Source of the DNA: an uncultured Alphaproteobacteria bacterium | GTDB lineage: Bacteria > Pseudomonadota > Alphaproteobacteria > Caulobacterales > Caulobacteraceae | Length of the DNA: 64,000 nt | Direction of reading: 5' to 3' | Assembly (NCBI GenBank): GCA_903822175.1 | Contig: CAIJOB010000040.1 | Coordinates: forward strand, 62,001 to 126,000 | Shown: positions 37,301-45,000 of the stretch, piece by piece | Position numbering within the stretch: position 1 is the first letter of the stretch | Layout: every line of letters starts with the position of its first letter | Notes under the pieces: model-generated | Told to the model about the DNA's origin: nothing | The model's database searches: none | Seen by the model: the letters and a program-made list of their open reading frames with translations, nothing else | Made by a program: the position numbers and the translations under genes

Positions 37301-37666
37301 GTGTCTGATGCCGAATCCAACACGCGTCAGTCCCGGCTAGACCCCGACAAGGTCAGCCGGGCGAGCCTCAGCCCGCGGCGGGTCGGCGAACGCTGCGGGG
37401 CCGCGCCCGGGGCCTACCGGCCGAGCGTCGACCCGGGGCGTTGCGAGGGCAAGGCCGACTGCGTGGCGGTTTGCCCCCACGACGTCTTCGAGATCGGCAG
37501 AATCGACGACAGCGTCTATCGCGCCCTGCCGCTGCGCGCCCGGTTCAAGGTCTGGGCGCACGGCAAGAAGACCGCCCACATCCCCCACGCCGACGCCTGC
37601 CAGGCCTGCGGCCTCTGCGTCGCCGCCTGCCCGGAGAATGCGATCACCCTGGTCTGCGCCGATTAA
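37301..37666 (+). CDS. Ferredoxin with one complete and one three-cysteine cluster motif
   Basis: 121 aa. The second motif, CQACGLCVAACP, is a full [4Fe-4S] site (CxxCxxCxxxCP). The first, CEGKADCVAVCP, has lysine where the second cysteine should be, leaving three Cys, as in [3Fe-4S] or other labile clusters. GTG at 37301 is chosen because GGAGA lies 6 bp before it. It is the third gene of the PadR-DUF2218 unit and plausibly supplies electrons to a reductive step. Confidence 0.85.
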   Translation: MSDAESNTRQSRLDPDKVSRASLSPRRVGERCGAAPGAYRPSVDPGRCEGKADCVAVCPHDVFEIGRIDDSVYRALPLRARFKVWAHGKKTAHIPHADACQACGLCVAACPENAITLVCAD

Positions 37667-37667
37667 G

Positions 37668-37853
37668 TTGCTCCCCCAGCGCGTAGCGCGCCAGGGGGAG
37701 GTGGCTCGGCGCGCCAGCGCCGAGACGAAAGGGGGTTTCAGCCGCGGCCTCCGCGACGGCCGACATCCCGGGCGCTGGAGAGGAAACCCCCTCCGTCTCG
37801 CGGCTAGGCCGCGATCCACCTCCCCCTCATCGCGCTGCGCGCTGAGGGAGGAA
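37668..37853. repeat. Palindromic intergenic element, family 2, copy F
   Basis: 186 bp, starting TTGCTCCCCCAGCGCG two bases after the ferredoxin stop and ending GCTGAGGGAGGAA. The core is at 37736-37786 (51 bp), between GGGGGTTTC and GAAACCCCC. It is related to element E with the flanks in the same orientation and the core inverted. It separates convergent genes and is 6 bp from the AHSA1 stop. Confidence 0.85.
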
Positions 37854-37859
37854 TGCCCG

Positions 37860-38342
37860 TCACACGCTCGCGCCCTGGCTGGCGAGCAGGTCGTCCAACT
37901 GCTCGAACTGCTCGGGCCAGGCGCCCGTGCTTCCCGACGCGATGGCGGCGTCGAGCGCTTCCTTCGAGGGATAGAGGTCGTGCACGACGACCAGCGTCTT
38001 GCCGTCCTTTTCCTCGAAGGTCGCCGTGGTCACGGCTCCGTCCGCTTCTTCCTCATTGGTCCAGACGAGGCGCGAGGGCGGTGTGACCTCGATGTACTTG
38101 CCGAAGAACGCCATCGGCTGTTCTGACGCCGGATGACCGAACACGTAACGGTATCCGCCGCCGGTGCGCACATCGGTCTCGCAGGAGAGGAAGGTGATTC
38201 CGTACGCCTTCGGCGCCCACCACTTCATGATCAGCTCGGGCTTCGTCCACGCCTCGAACACGATGCGCGCCGGCCCATCGACGGTTCGCGTCGCGACCAT
38301 CTCTCGGTCTGAGGTGCGTTCGACGGTTGTGCGGCTAGTCAT
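37860..38342 (-). CDS. SRPBCC/AHSA1 domain protein
   Basis: 160 aa. REMVATRTVDGPARIVFEAWTKPELIMKWWAPK is the AHSA1-like beta-alpha opening, and PPSRLVWTNEEEADGAVTTATFEEKDGKTLVVV the central sheet. It overlaps the upstream ArsR-type gene by 8 bp, the typical ArsR-AHSA1 pair. The ligand and role are unknown; such pairs are presumed to sense or bind a small hydrophobic molecule. Confidence 0.88.
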   Translation of the reverse strand: MTSRTTVERTSDREMVATRTVDGPARIVFEAWTKPELIMKWWAPKAYGITFLSCETDVRTGGGYRYVFGHPASEQPMAFFGKYIEVTPPSRLVWTNEEEADGAVTTATFEEKDGKTLVVVHDLYPSKEALDAAIASGSTGAWPEQFEQLDDLLASQGASV

Positions 38343-38673
38343 CGGCCTTCTCCCTCCGTTTCAAGTCCTCGACCACCTTGTCCAAGGCGTCGAAGCGTGC
38401 GTCCCAAAGCTGGCGGTGTCCCTCGATCCAGGCCGCCTCTTCCTCGAGCCGGCGTTGGCCGAGCCTGCAGGTCCGTACCCGCCCGACCTTCTCCGTCGTG
38501 ACCAGCCCCGCCTGCTCCAGCAACCCGACGTGCTTCTTCATGCCGGTGAGGGTCATGTGGAATCTGTCGGCCAGCTCGGTGATCGAGGCCTCCGACCGTC
38601 CGAGCCGCTCCAGAATCCCGCGCCGGGTGGCGTCGGAGAGCGCAGCGAAGGAGGCGTCGAGGCGGGCTGTCAT
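38335..38673 (-). CDS. ArsR-type winged-helix regulator paired with AHSA1
   Basis: 112 aa. LDASFAALSDATRRGILERLGRSEASITELADRFHMTLTGMKKHVGLLEQAGLV contains the winged helix. No cysteine pair or other ArsR metal-site residues are visible. The ATG at 38673 is preferred; a second ATG at 38685 falls inside the operator palindrome. No good ribosome site is seen for either, so a leaderless transcript is possible. Confidence 0.88.
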   Translation of the reverse strand: MTARLDASFAALSDATRRGILERLGRSEASITELADRFHMTLTGMKKHVGLLEQAGLVTTEKVGRVRTCRLGQRRLEEEAAWIEGHRQLWDARFDALDKVVEDLKRREKADD

Positions 38674-38675
38674 AT

Positions 38676-38695
38676 ACTGTACCATATGGTTCAGT
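38676..38695. promoter_or_regulatory. Autoregulatory operator candidate of the ArsR-AHSA1 unit
   Basis: ACTGTACCATATGGTTCAGT is a 20-bp palindrome with 18 of 20 positions matching and a perfect 10-bp centre. It ends 2 bp before the chosen ArsR start. ArsR-type regulators commonly bind such dyads over their own promoter. Its overlap with the alternative ATG argues for the start at 38673. Confidence 0.7.
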
Positions 38696-38814
38696 GTTAG
38701 CGCGCGGACGGGCGGCGTGCAAGGGGGTGACCGCTTGCAGCCTTCGGCGAAACGCCAAAGGATCGCAAACCGGCGTGGCTCAAGACGCTGGCGGCCCTTG
38801 AGGGAGGGATTGCC

Positions 38815-39330
38815 CTGTTCGAGCACGTCACCATTCTGCTGTCGTTTGTCTATGCGGTGGCGCTGACCCACCTGCTGTCGAGCGCCAACGAACTCCTGAT
38901 CGAAAGAAAGCGGGTTCGCGTGTCGGGCCTCTACGTCGCGTGGCTGGTCAGTGCTGCGCTGCTGTTGATGGTCAACTGGGTGTCGCTCTGGGGACTTGTG
39001 GCTCTGAAGCGCTGGACGGTCCCCGAAGTTTCGATCCAGTTTCTGACCGCCGTCATTCAGTACTTTACCTGCTCGACGTTCCGGATCGCGGAGGCGCGAG
39101 ACGACGGACCGATTGACCTCCCGACAATTTTTGAGGAGCGCCGGCCGCTCATCTGCGGCTTCTTCCTGGCCTTAGCTTTCACCTCGCCTAAATTGTCTTC
39201 CACCAAGGCTCGGCAGCGGCCCGATCAGGGTTCGACCGGGACCAGCACTTCGTTCCGCCGCATGAACCACGGCGTCCAGGGCGGGTCATACTGGGCGAGC
39301 GTGATGGGGCCGCTGGCCCGCAACTCGTGA
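38815..39330 (+). pseudogene. Truncated membrane protein remnant
   Basis: The reading frame encodes two or three hydrophobic helices (HVTILLSFVYAVALTHLLSS, VAWLVSAALLLMVNWVSLWG, RRPLICGFFLALAF). The natural start appears to be a CTG at 38815, six bases after AGGGAGGG; the first canonical start (GTG 38857) would remove half the first helix. After residue 120 or so the frame runs into the antisense of the SOUL gene and loses any resemblance to a membrane protein. It looks like a gene that has lost its start codon and 3' end. The A/T content is higher than in the neighbours. Confidence 0.6.
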
Positions 39331-39851
39331 GACCTGGCCGCCGCCAAAAGGTCCGCGCTCCTAGCAGCGACGTCGCGCGGGCTGGCCAGTCCGGAAAACC
39401 GCAGGACGGCGACGCGGGTCGCAGGCGTCCGCAGCAATCGCACGCGTGCATCGGCAGGTTCGGGCAGGGTATCCAGGCTGTACTTGCTCGGCATCGTGAA
39501 CCGGACGATCCAGGTTCCCGCAGTCTCCGTCTGGGTAACCGGGGCGGTCATCGCGATCTTTTCGCTGACCCGCTGCTGCGCCACCGGCGCGGTCATTGCG
39601 ACGGCTTGCGTGTGCGTGTTGGCGCCGAAGATGTAGGCCGCCAGCAAGCGGAATCCCTTGTTGGCGGCGTCCTTCTGCGCCCCCGCGACCGTGACCTCGG
39701 CGACAATCAGTTGGGGATAGTCACGGACTTCGAACGCACCGTCCTTGAGGACGCTCGTGAATTTGGGCTCCTCAACAGCCATTGCCGGGCCTCCGAAGAG
39801 GGCGGTCGCAAGGAAGACAGCCATCGAGAGGCGGATCAGGGCGCGGATCAA
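39225..39851 (-). CDS. SOUL family heme-binding protein, exported
   Basis: 208 aa. From the TTG at 39851 the product starts with a Sec signal (LIRALIRLSMAVFLATALFGGPAMA), followed by the SOUL domain: FEVRDYPQLIVAEVTV, NKGFRLLAAYIFG and KIAMTAPVTQTETAGTWIVRFTMP. GGAG lies 6 bp before the TTG. An ATG at 39890 would give a longer, acidic leader unlike a signal peptide. It follows the photolyase gene closely and is probably co-transcribed. It probably binds heme or tetrapyrroles in the periplasm. Confidence 0.85.
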   Translation of the reverse strand: MIRALIRLSMAVFLATALFGGPAMAVEEPKFTSVLKDGAFEVRDYPQLIVAEVTVAGAQKDAANKGFRLLAAYIFGANTHTQAVAMTAPVAQQRVSEKIAMTAPVTQTETAGTWIVRFTMPSKYSLDTLPEPADARVRLLRTPATRVAVLRFSGLASPRDVAARSADLLAAARSHELRASGPITLAQYDPPWTPWFMRRNEVLVPVEP

Positions 39852-39893
39852 GAGAGGCTCCTTCGAGCCGATATCATCAGGGTGTTCCACATC

Positions 39894-41345
39894 CTAGGGC
39901 TCGTCGGTCTTCATAGCGGCCAGCGCCTCGAGCGCTCGGGCGCGCGCGGCCGGGTGGTAGACGATCGGCAGGGGGTAGTCCAGCCCAAGGCGTACGCCAG
40001 CGCTTGCCAACTCCAGAGCGGTGGCCTTCCAGGGCGCATGAAGCGCGCTGTCCGGAAGAGCCACCAATTCCGGAATCCACCGGCGGACATAAGCGCCGTC
40101 CGGATCGAACCGTTCGCCCTGAACGATCGGATTGAAGATGCGGAAATAGGGGGCGGCGTCGGCCCCGCTTCCGGCGACCCACTGCCAGCTCGCGGCGTTG
40201 CTGGCGAGGTCCGCGTCGACCAAGGTGTCCCAGAACCAGGCCTCGCCCTCGCGCCAGTCGAGCAGCAGATGCTTGATCAGGAACGAGGCTGTGATCATCC
40301 GCACCCGATTGTGCATCCACCCCGTCGTCCAGAGCTCCCGCATTCCGGCGTCGACGATGGGGTAGCCGGTCAATCCCTTCCGCCAGGCGGCCAGGGCCTT
40401 GCGGTCGGACCGCCAGGGGAAGCGCGCGTAGTCCGGGCGCAGCGGGGCTTCGGGGAGAGTCGGGAAATGGAACAGCAGATGGGCGGAAAACTCCCGCCAC
40501 CCGATCTCCGACAAGAAGGTCTCGACCCCGGCGGGGAACGGATCGCCGGTCTGGGCCACGGCCGCCGCGGTGGCCGCACGCCAGACCTGCCAGGGACCGA
40601 TCTCGCCGAAATGCAGATGCGGTGACAGGCGGGAGGTTCCCGCTTCTCCGGGCAGGTTTCGGCGCTCGCGATAAGCCAGCAAGGCCTCGTCCAGGAACGC
40701 CTCAAGCCGCGCCTGGGCGCCGGCCTCACCCGGCGTCCACGCCGCGTCCAGGCCGCCGGCCCAATCCGGCTTGGTAGGGCGCAGCTCCCAACTGTCGAGG
40801 GGATCGCTGGCCGGCGTCGCGGACGGCGTCGTCAGGCGCGCCGGGGCCAATAGGGCTTCAGGGGGCGACACCGTGGCGCGCAGGCCTTTCCAGAAGGGCG
40901 TGAAGACCTGATAGGGCTTGCCCTGCTGGTTGGCGAAGGCGGTGGGCTCGCACAGAAGGTTGGCGTTGAATGATCGGACCTCGAGGCCGTCGGCGCGCAG
41001 GCGGGCCTTGATACGGGCGTCGCGCGCCACGGCCGAGGGCTCGTAGCGTCTGTTCCAGACCACTGCCGTCGCCTTCGTCTCGGCGACTAGCTCGGCGAGG
41101 ACGGCTTCCGCCCGTCCCCGCCGCAGGATCAGGCCGGGCGCGCCCAATTCCCGCAGATCGCGGTCAAGCGCGGCCAGGGAGCCATGAAGCCACCAACGCG
41201 AGGCGCCGCCCGGCGCCCAGGCCTGTTTATCCTCACCATCGAGGATGAACACTGGCGCCACGGCCTCGCCGCGCGCGGCCGCGTAAACCAGGGCGGGATT
41301 GTCCGCCAGGCGCAGGTCCGCCCGGAACCAGAGAAGCGTGGTCAC
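39894..41345 (-). CDS. phrB: Deoxyribodipyrimidine photolyase
   Basis: 483 aa FAD and antenna-containing blue-light DNA repair enzyme. LLWFRADLRLADNPAL is the alpha/beta antenna domain start. The FAD domain has GTSRLSPHLHFGEIGPWQVW, FLSEIGWREFSAHLLFHFP, GYPIVDAGMRELWTTGWMHNRVRM and ASNAASWQWVAGSGADAAPYFRIFNP, all diagnostic of class I CPD photolyases. It overlaps the upstream Rossmann fragment by four bases and leads into the SOUL gene. Confidence 0.97.
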   Translation of the reverse strand: MTTLLWFRADLRLADNPALVYAAARGEAVAPVFILDGEDKQAWAPGGASRWWLHGSLAALDRDLRELGAPGLILRRGRAEAVLAELVAETKATAVVWNRRYEPSAVARDARIKARLRADGLEVRSFNANLLCEPTAFANQQGKPYQVFTPFWKGLRATVSPPEALLAPARLTTPSATPASDPLDSWELRPTKPDWAGGLDAAWTPGEAGAQARLEAFLDEALLAYRERRNLPGEAGTSRLSPHLHFGEIGPWQVWRAATAAAVAQTGDPFPAGVETFLSEIGWREFSAHLLFHFPTLPEAPLRPDYARFPWRSDRKALAAWRKGLTGYPIVDAGMRELWTTGWMHNRVRMITASFLIKHLLLDWREGEAWFWDTLVDADLASNAASWQWVAGSGADAAPYFRIFNPIVQGERFDPDGAYVRRWIPELVALPDSALHAPWKATALELASAGVRLGLDYPLPIVYHPAARARALEALAAMKTDEP

Positions 41346-41698
41346 GAGGCCGCGGCCCGCTCGCCGCGCCAGGCAGCCACACGCGGCGCGATGTCGGCGA
41401 GGCTGCGCAGGACTCTGACGCTCGCATAGGCGCGCAACCCGGGCAGGAGCCGCCGCACAAGGTGATAGGGGATCGCCTCATCCCGCCGGTCAGCGACGAC
41501 CATGGCATGCCGAAAACCGTCCGTCGAAATGACCTCTTCGTCGCGTCGCAGCTGCGTCAGGCGGACCGAGGGGGGCCGCGCCACCATGGTCACGTGGTGG
41601 CCGGCGCCCGCCAGGGGCCAAGCGAGGGTGCTGCCAATCCCGCCAAGGCCGATAGCGGCGATTGAGAGAGGCGTGCTCTGCGAACTGGTGTCTTGCAT
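41342..41698 (-). CDS. Short Rossmann protein, ketopantoate-reductase-like N-terminus
   Basis: 118 aa. The first 60 residues match the NADP-binding start of the ApbA/PanE family (LSIAAIGLGGIGSTLAWPLAGAG, then VTMVARPPSVRLTQL). The remaining residues (YHLVRRLLPGLRAYASVRVLRSL) do not continue that family, whose members are about 300 aa. It may be a remnant joined in frame to another gene end after a deletion, or a new short protein. It overlaps phrB by four bases. The 239 bp upstream contain no other gene that I can support. Confidence 0.5.
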   Translation of the reverse strand: MQDTSSQSTPLSIAAIGLGGIGSTLAWPLAGAGHHVTMVARPPSVRLTQLRRDEEVISTDGFRHAMVVADRRDEAIPYHLVRRLLPGLRAYASVRVLRSLADIAPRVAAWRGERAAAS

Positions 41699-41937
41699 GG
41701 CCTAACCTTGCGCAGGTCCCAGAGGCCTCGGGAAGCAAATCGAATTCGCAAAGAATCGAGAGCGTGTCGCCGCCCAAAGCAGGTGCTTGGGATCGAGGTG
41801 ACAATGAATTCCCGGCGCGAGAACATCCTCCGATGACGGTCTTCCATGGGTCGAAAGCCGACATCGCGCTTCGGCCCGAAAACGGACATCAGCCCCGTCG
41901 CCGACAGCGGACCTAAGTCAGACGACCCGTACCCGCC

Positions 41938-44046
41938 CTAATCCATCAGCTTCTGGCTCAGGTACACATAGTGCCGCGCCCACCGCCTGGCGTTCAGCTC
42001 GGGGTCGGCGTCGTTGGCGTGACCGCCGAAGGTCTGCTCGTAGTAGAGATAGGGCAGGCCCATCTTCTCCATCATCGCGGCGAACTTGCGCGGATGGCCC
42101 GGGTGCACACGGTCGTCGCGGGTGTTGGTGGTGATGTAGGGCTCGGGGTATTTCACGCCGGGTTTCAGGTTCTGATAGCCCGAGTATTTGGCGATGAACT
42201 CGCGGTCCGCCGGGACGTCCGGATCGCCGTATTCCGCCACCCAGGACGCGCCGGCCGACAGGTGATTGTAGCGCAGCATGTCGATCAGCGGGCTCTCGAT
42301 GACGATGGCGTTGAACAGCTCCGGATGCTGGGTCATCGAGACGGTGGTCAGGATGCCGCCGTTCGACCGCGCATAGATGCCCATGTGGCGTGGCGAGGTG
42401 ATCTTGCGGGTCTCCAGGTCCTTGGCCACCGAGGCGAAGTCATCGAAGGCGCGCTGGCGGTGCTCGCGCAGCGCCGCCTCGTGCCAGGCCGGGCCGAACT
42501 CGCCGCCGCCGCGGATGTTGGCGATCACATAGGCCCCGCCGCGCTCGAGCCAGAGCTTGCCCATCTGCGGGATGTAGACCGGCGGTTCCGACAGCTCGAA
42601 GCCGCCGTAGCCGAACATCTGGGTCGGCGTGGAGCCGTCCAGCTTCATGTCCTTCCGGTGGACCACGAAGTAGGGGACCTTGGTCCCGTCGTTCGAGGTG
42701 GCGAAGTGCTGGTCGACCACGTCCTTGCTGGCGTCGAACTGGGCCGGCAGCTGCTTCAGCTTGGCGACCGCGCCATCGGCCTCGGCGAGCCACAGCGAGG
42801 TCGGGTCGAGGAAGCCCTCGACGGTGAAGAACAGCTCGTTCGAGTCATCGGACGCCGACACCAGATTGATGTTGGCGTTGCCCGGCAGCTTCAGCCGACG
42901 CGGCAGCCAGACGCCGGCCTTGTGGTCATAGGTGTCGACAGCGCCCTTCACGTCCTGCAGCAGCACGATAACCAGCCGGTCCTTCGACGCTGAGACCCGG
43001 TCCACGGCGTCGTGCGCGCCCGGCATAAACACCAGTTGGGCCTTGGCCGTGGCGGGGTCCTTGTTCAGGTCCTCCAGGTCATAGCTGATCACCGCGCCGG
43101 CCTTGAACGCCTTCCAGTCCTCCTTGATCGTGAAGACCATCTGGCCGTCCACATAGGCGTTGAACTCGGCCTTTTTCGGAAGCGCGATCGGCTTCAGCCC
43201 CGAGGGCCGCATCAGGCTGAAATCGCGCTCATAGAAGGTCAGGCCGTGGGTGATCATCAGGCCGTCGGCGACGCCGTTCTTGCCTTCCAGCACGATGCCG
43301 CCGGCCTGGACGTCGGTCTTGGCGCCGCGGAATACCTCGACGGGCTCACCGCCGCCGCGCTTCACCAGCTTCACCACATAGGCGTAACCGGACTTGGTCA
43401 CTTCGTCGGGCGTCCAGGGGCGCGAGACGATCAGGGTGTCCTTGTCGACCCAGCTCGCGTTCTGCTTGGCGTTGGCGAAGTGGAAGCCGCCCTCGACGAA
43501 CTTGCCGGTGGTGGTGTCGAACTCACGGTCCTCGACCGCGTCGGAGCCGCCGTTGGAGAGGTGGACCAGGCAAAGCGTCTGGGCGGGCTTCAGGCAATTC
43601 GCCCCCTTCCAGATCCAGTTCTTGCCCTCGGCCTTCGACAGCGCGTCGAGGTCGAGCAGGGTCTGCCACTGCGGATCGGCGGTCTTGTAGGAAGCCAGCG
43701 TCGTGTGGCGCCAGATGCCGTGGATATGGGTCCCGTCCTGCCAGAAGTTGTCGACGCCGCCGGCCCTAAAGCGCGGCATGGCGATGCGGTCCTTGGCGGT
43801 GAAGATCGCCAGCGCCTCCTTGCGGAACACCTCGTAGCGCGGGTCCTCTTCGAGGCGGACGTGGCTCTTGGCGTTCTGCCCCTCGACCCAGGCGAGTGCG
43901 CGCGGGCTCTCGATCTCCTCCAGCCACAGGAACGGATCGACCGCGCCGACCTCCTTGGGCCCCTGGGCGTGGGCGGCGGTGAGCGAGACGCCGGCGACGG
44001 CGAGCGAGGCGGCGACAGCGGCGAGCGCGAGCGGCAGAGCTTTCAT
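41938..44046 (-). CDS. Prolyl oligopeptidase family serine peptidase, exported
   Basis: 702 aa, S9A family. A signal peptide (MKALPLALAAVAASLAVAGVSL) precedes DPFLWLEEIESPRALAWVEGQN, the family start. An N-terminal seven-bladed propeller is followed by the alpha/beta-hydrolase domain with Ser561 in YARSNGGI, Asp in RDDRVHPGH (644/645) and His676 in GGHAND. It cleaves short proline- or other-residue peptides, in the periplasm if the signal is used. ATG 44046 is chosen because it begins the signal. Confidence 0.93.
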   Translation of the reverse strand: MKALPLALAAVAASLAVAGVSLTAAHAQGPKEVGAVDPFLWLEEIESPRALAWVEGQNAKSHVRLEEDPRYEVFRKEALAIFTAKDRIAMPRFRAGGVDNFWQDGTHIHGIWRHTTLASYKTADPQWQTLLDLDALSKAEGKNWIWKGANCLKPAQTLCLVHLSNGGSDAVEDREFDTTTGKFVEGGFHFANAKQNASWVDKDTLIVSRPWTPDEVTKSGYAYVVKLVKRGGGEPVEVFRGAKTDVQAGGIVLEGKNGVADGLMITHGLTFYERDFSLMRPSGLKPIALPKKAEFNAYVDGQMVFTIKEDWKAFKAGAVISYDLEDLNKDPATAKAQLVFMPGAHDAVDRVSASKDRLVIVLLQDVKGAVDTYDHKAGVWLPRRLKLPGNANINLVSASDDSNELFFTVEGFLDPTSLWLAEADGAVAKLKQLPAQFDASKDVVDQHFATSNDGTKVPYFVVHRKDMKLDGSTPTQMFGYGGFELSEPPVYIPQMGKLWLERGGAYVIANIRGGGEFGPAWHEAALREHRQRAFDDFASVAKDLETRKITSPRHMGIYARSNGGILTTVSMTQHPELFNAIVIESPLIDMLRYNHLSAGASWVAEYGDPDVPADREFIAKYSGYQNLKPGVKYPEPYITTNTRDDRVHPGHPRKFAAMMEKMGLPYLYYEQTFGGHANDADPELNARRWARHYVYLSQKLMD

Positions 44047-44166
44047 GCCCGCAGTTCTAGCGGCCCCGGAACGAAGCTGTCTCGCGCGGAGTGATTTCGG
44101 GCCAGAAACGTGCGCCGGAGACGCAGACGTGCGTCGGGAGCCCTCTTCGCCTATATGTCCGCCGCC

Positions 44167-45000
44167 ATGAGCCGTCCGTTTCTGAAGATGAACGGGCTCG
44201 GCAACGACTTTGTCGTGGTCGAGGCCCGCAGCGCGCCGTTCGAGCCGAGCGCCGAACAGGTGCGCGCCTGGGGCGACCGCGCCCACGGCATCGGCTTCGA
44301 CCAGCTGATCGCGCTGGAGCCGCCGGAAGCCGGCTCGGACGCGGACGCCAAGGTGCGGTTCTGGAACTCCGACGGCGAGGAGATCTCCGCCTGCGGCAAC
44401 GGCACGCGCTGCGTCGGCTGGCTCTTGATGCAGGCCTCGGGCGGCGACCGCGCGGTGATCGAGAGCAAGGCCGGGCGCCTGATCGCCACCCGCGCCGCCG
44501 AGCGGCTGGTCAGCGTCGACATGGGGCCGCCCGGCCTCGACTGGCAGGACATTCCGCTGGCCCGTGAGCAGGACACCCGCGCGCTCAGCGAGGCGCTCTC
44601 CGACGACCCGGCGCTGGCGACCCCACCGGGCTGCGTGAACATGGGCAATCCGCACGTGGTGTTCTTCGTCGACGACCTCGACGCGGCGCCGGTGACCACC
44701 GCCGGCCCGGTCCTCGAACACCATCCGCTGTTCCCGGAAGCGGTGAACGTCGGCTTCGCCCAGGTGATCGACCGGGGCCGCATCCGGCTGAAGGTCTGGG
44801 AGCGCGGCGCCGGCCTCACCAAGGCCTGTGGCACCGGCGCCTGCGCGGCCCTGGTGGCCGCCGTGCGCCGCAACCTGACCGACCGCTCCGCCGTGATCGT
44901 CACCGATGGCGGCGAACTGCTGATCGAGTGGAGCGCCGAAGACGACCACGTGATCATGACCGGCCCGGCCGCCGTCGACTTCGCGGGCGAACTGCCGTGA
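44167..45000 (+). CDS. dapF: Diaminopimelate epimerase
   Basis: 277 aa. It converts LL- to meso-diaminopimelate for lysine and peptidoglycan. FLKMNGLGNDFVVVEA opens the protein, and the two catalytic cysteines are C76 in ACGNGTRC and C221 in ACGTGAC. ATG 44167 gives the standard start. The stop overlaps the GTG start of mtaB (GTGA), so they are coupled. Confidence 0.97.
   Translation: MSRPFLKMNGLGNDFVVVEARSAPFEPSAEQVRAWGDRAHGIGFDQLIALEPPEAGSDADAKVRFWNSDGEEISACGNGTRCVGWLLMQASGGDRAVIESKAGRLIATRAAERLVSVDMGPPGLDWQDIPLAREQDTRALSEALSDDPALATPPGCVNMGNPHVVFFVDDLDAAPVTTAGPVLEHHPLFPEAVNVGFAQVIDRGRIRLKVWERGAGLTKACGTGACAALVAAVRRNLTDRSAVIVTDGGELLIEWSAEDDHVIMTGPAAVDFAGELP

Noticed and set aside
41699..41937. 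Short frames in the gap upstream of the Rossmann fragment, one starting MTVFHGSKADIALRP
   Set aside because: Resembles common junk ORFs of the AFGGKADI type in alphaproteobacteria; no ribosome site or domain, so not called as a gene.
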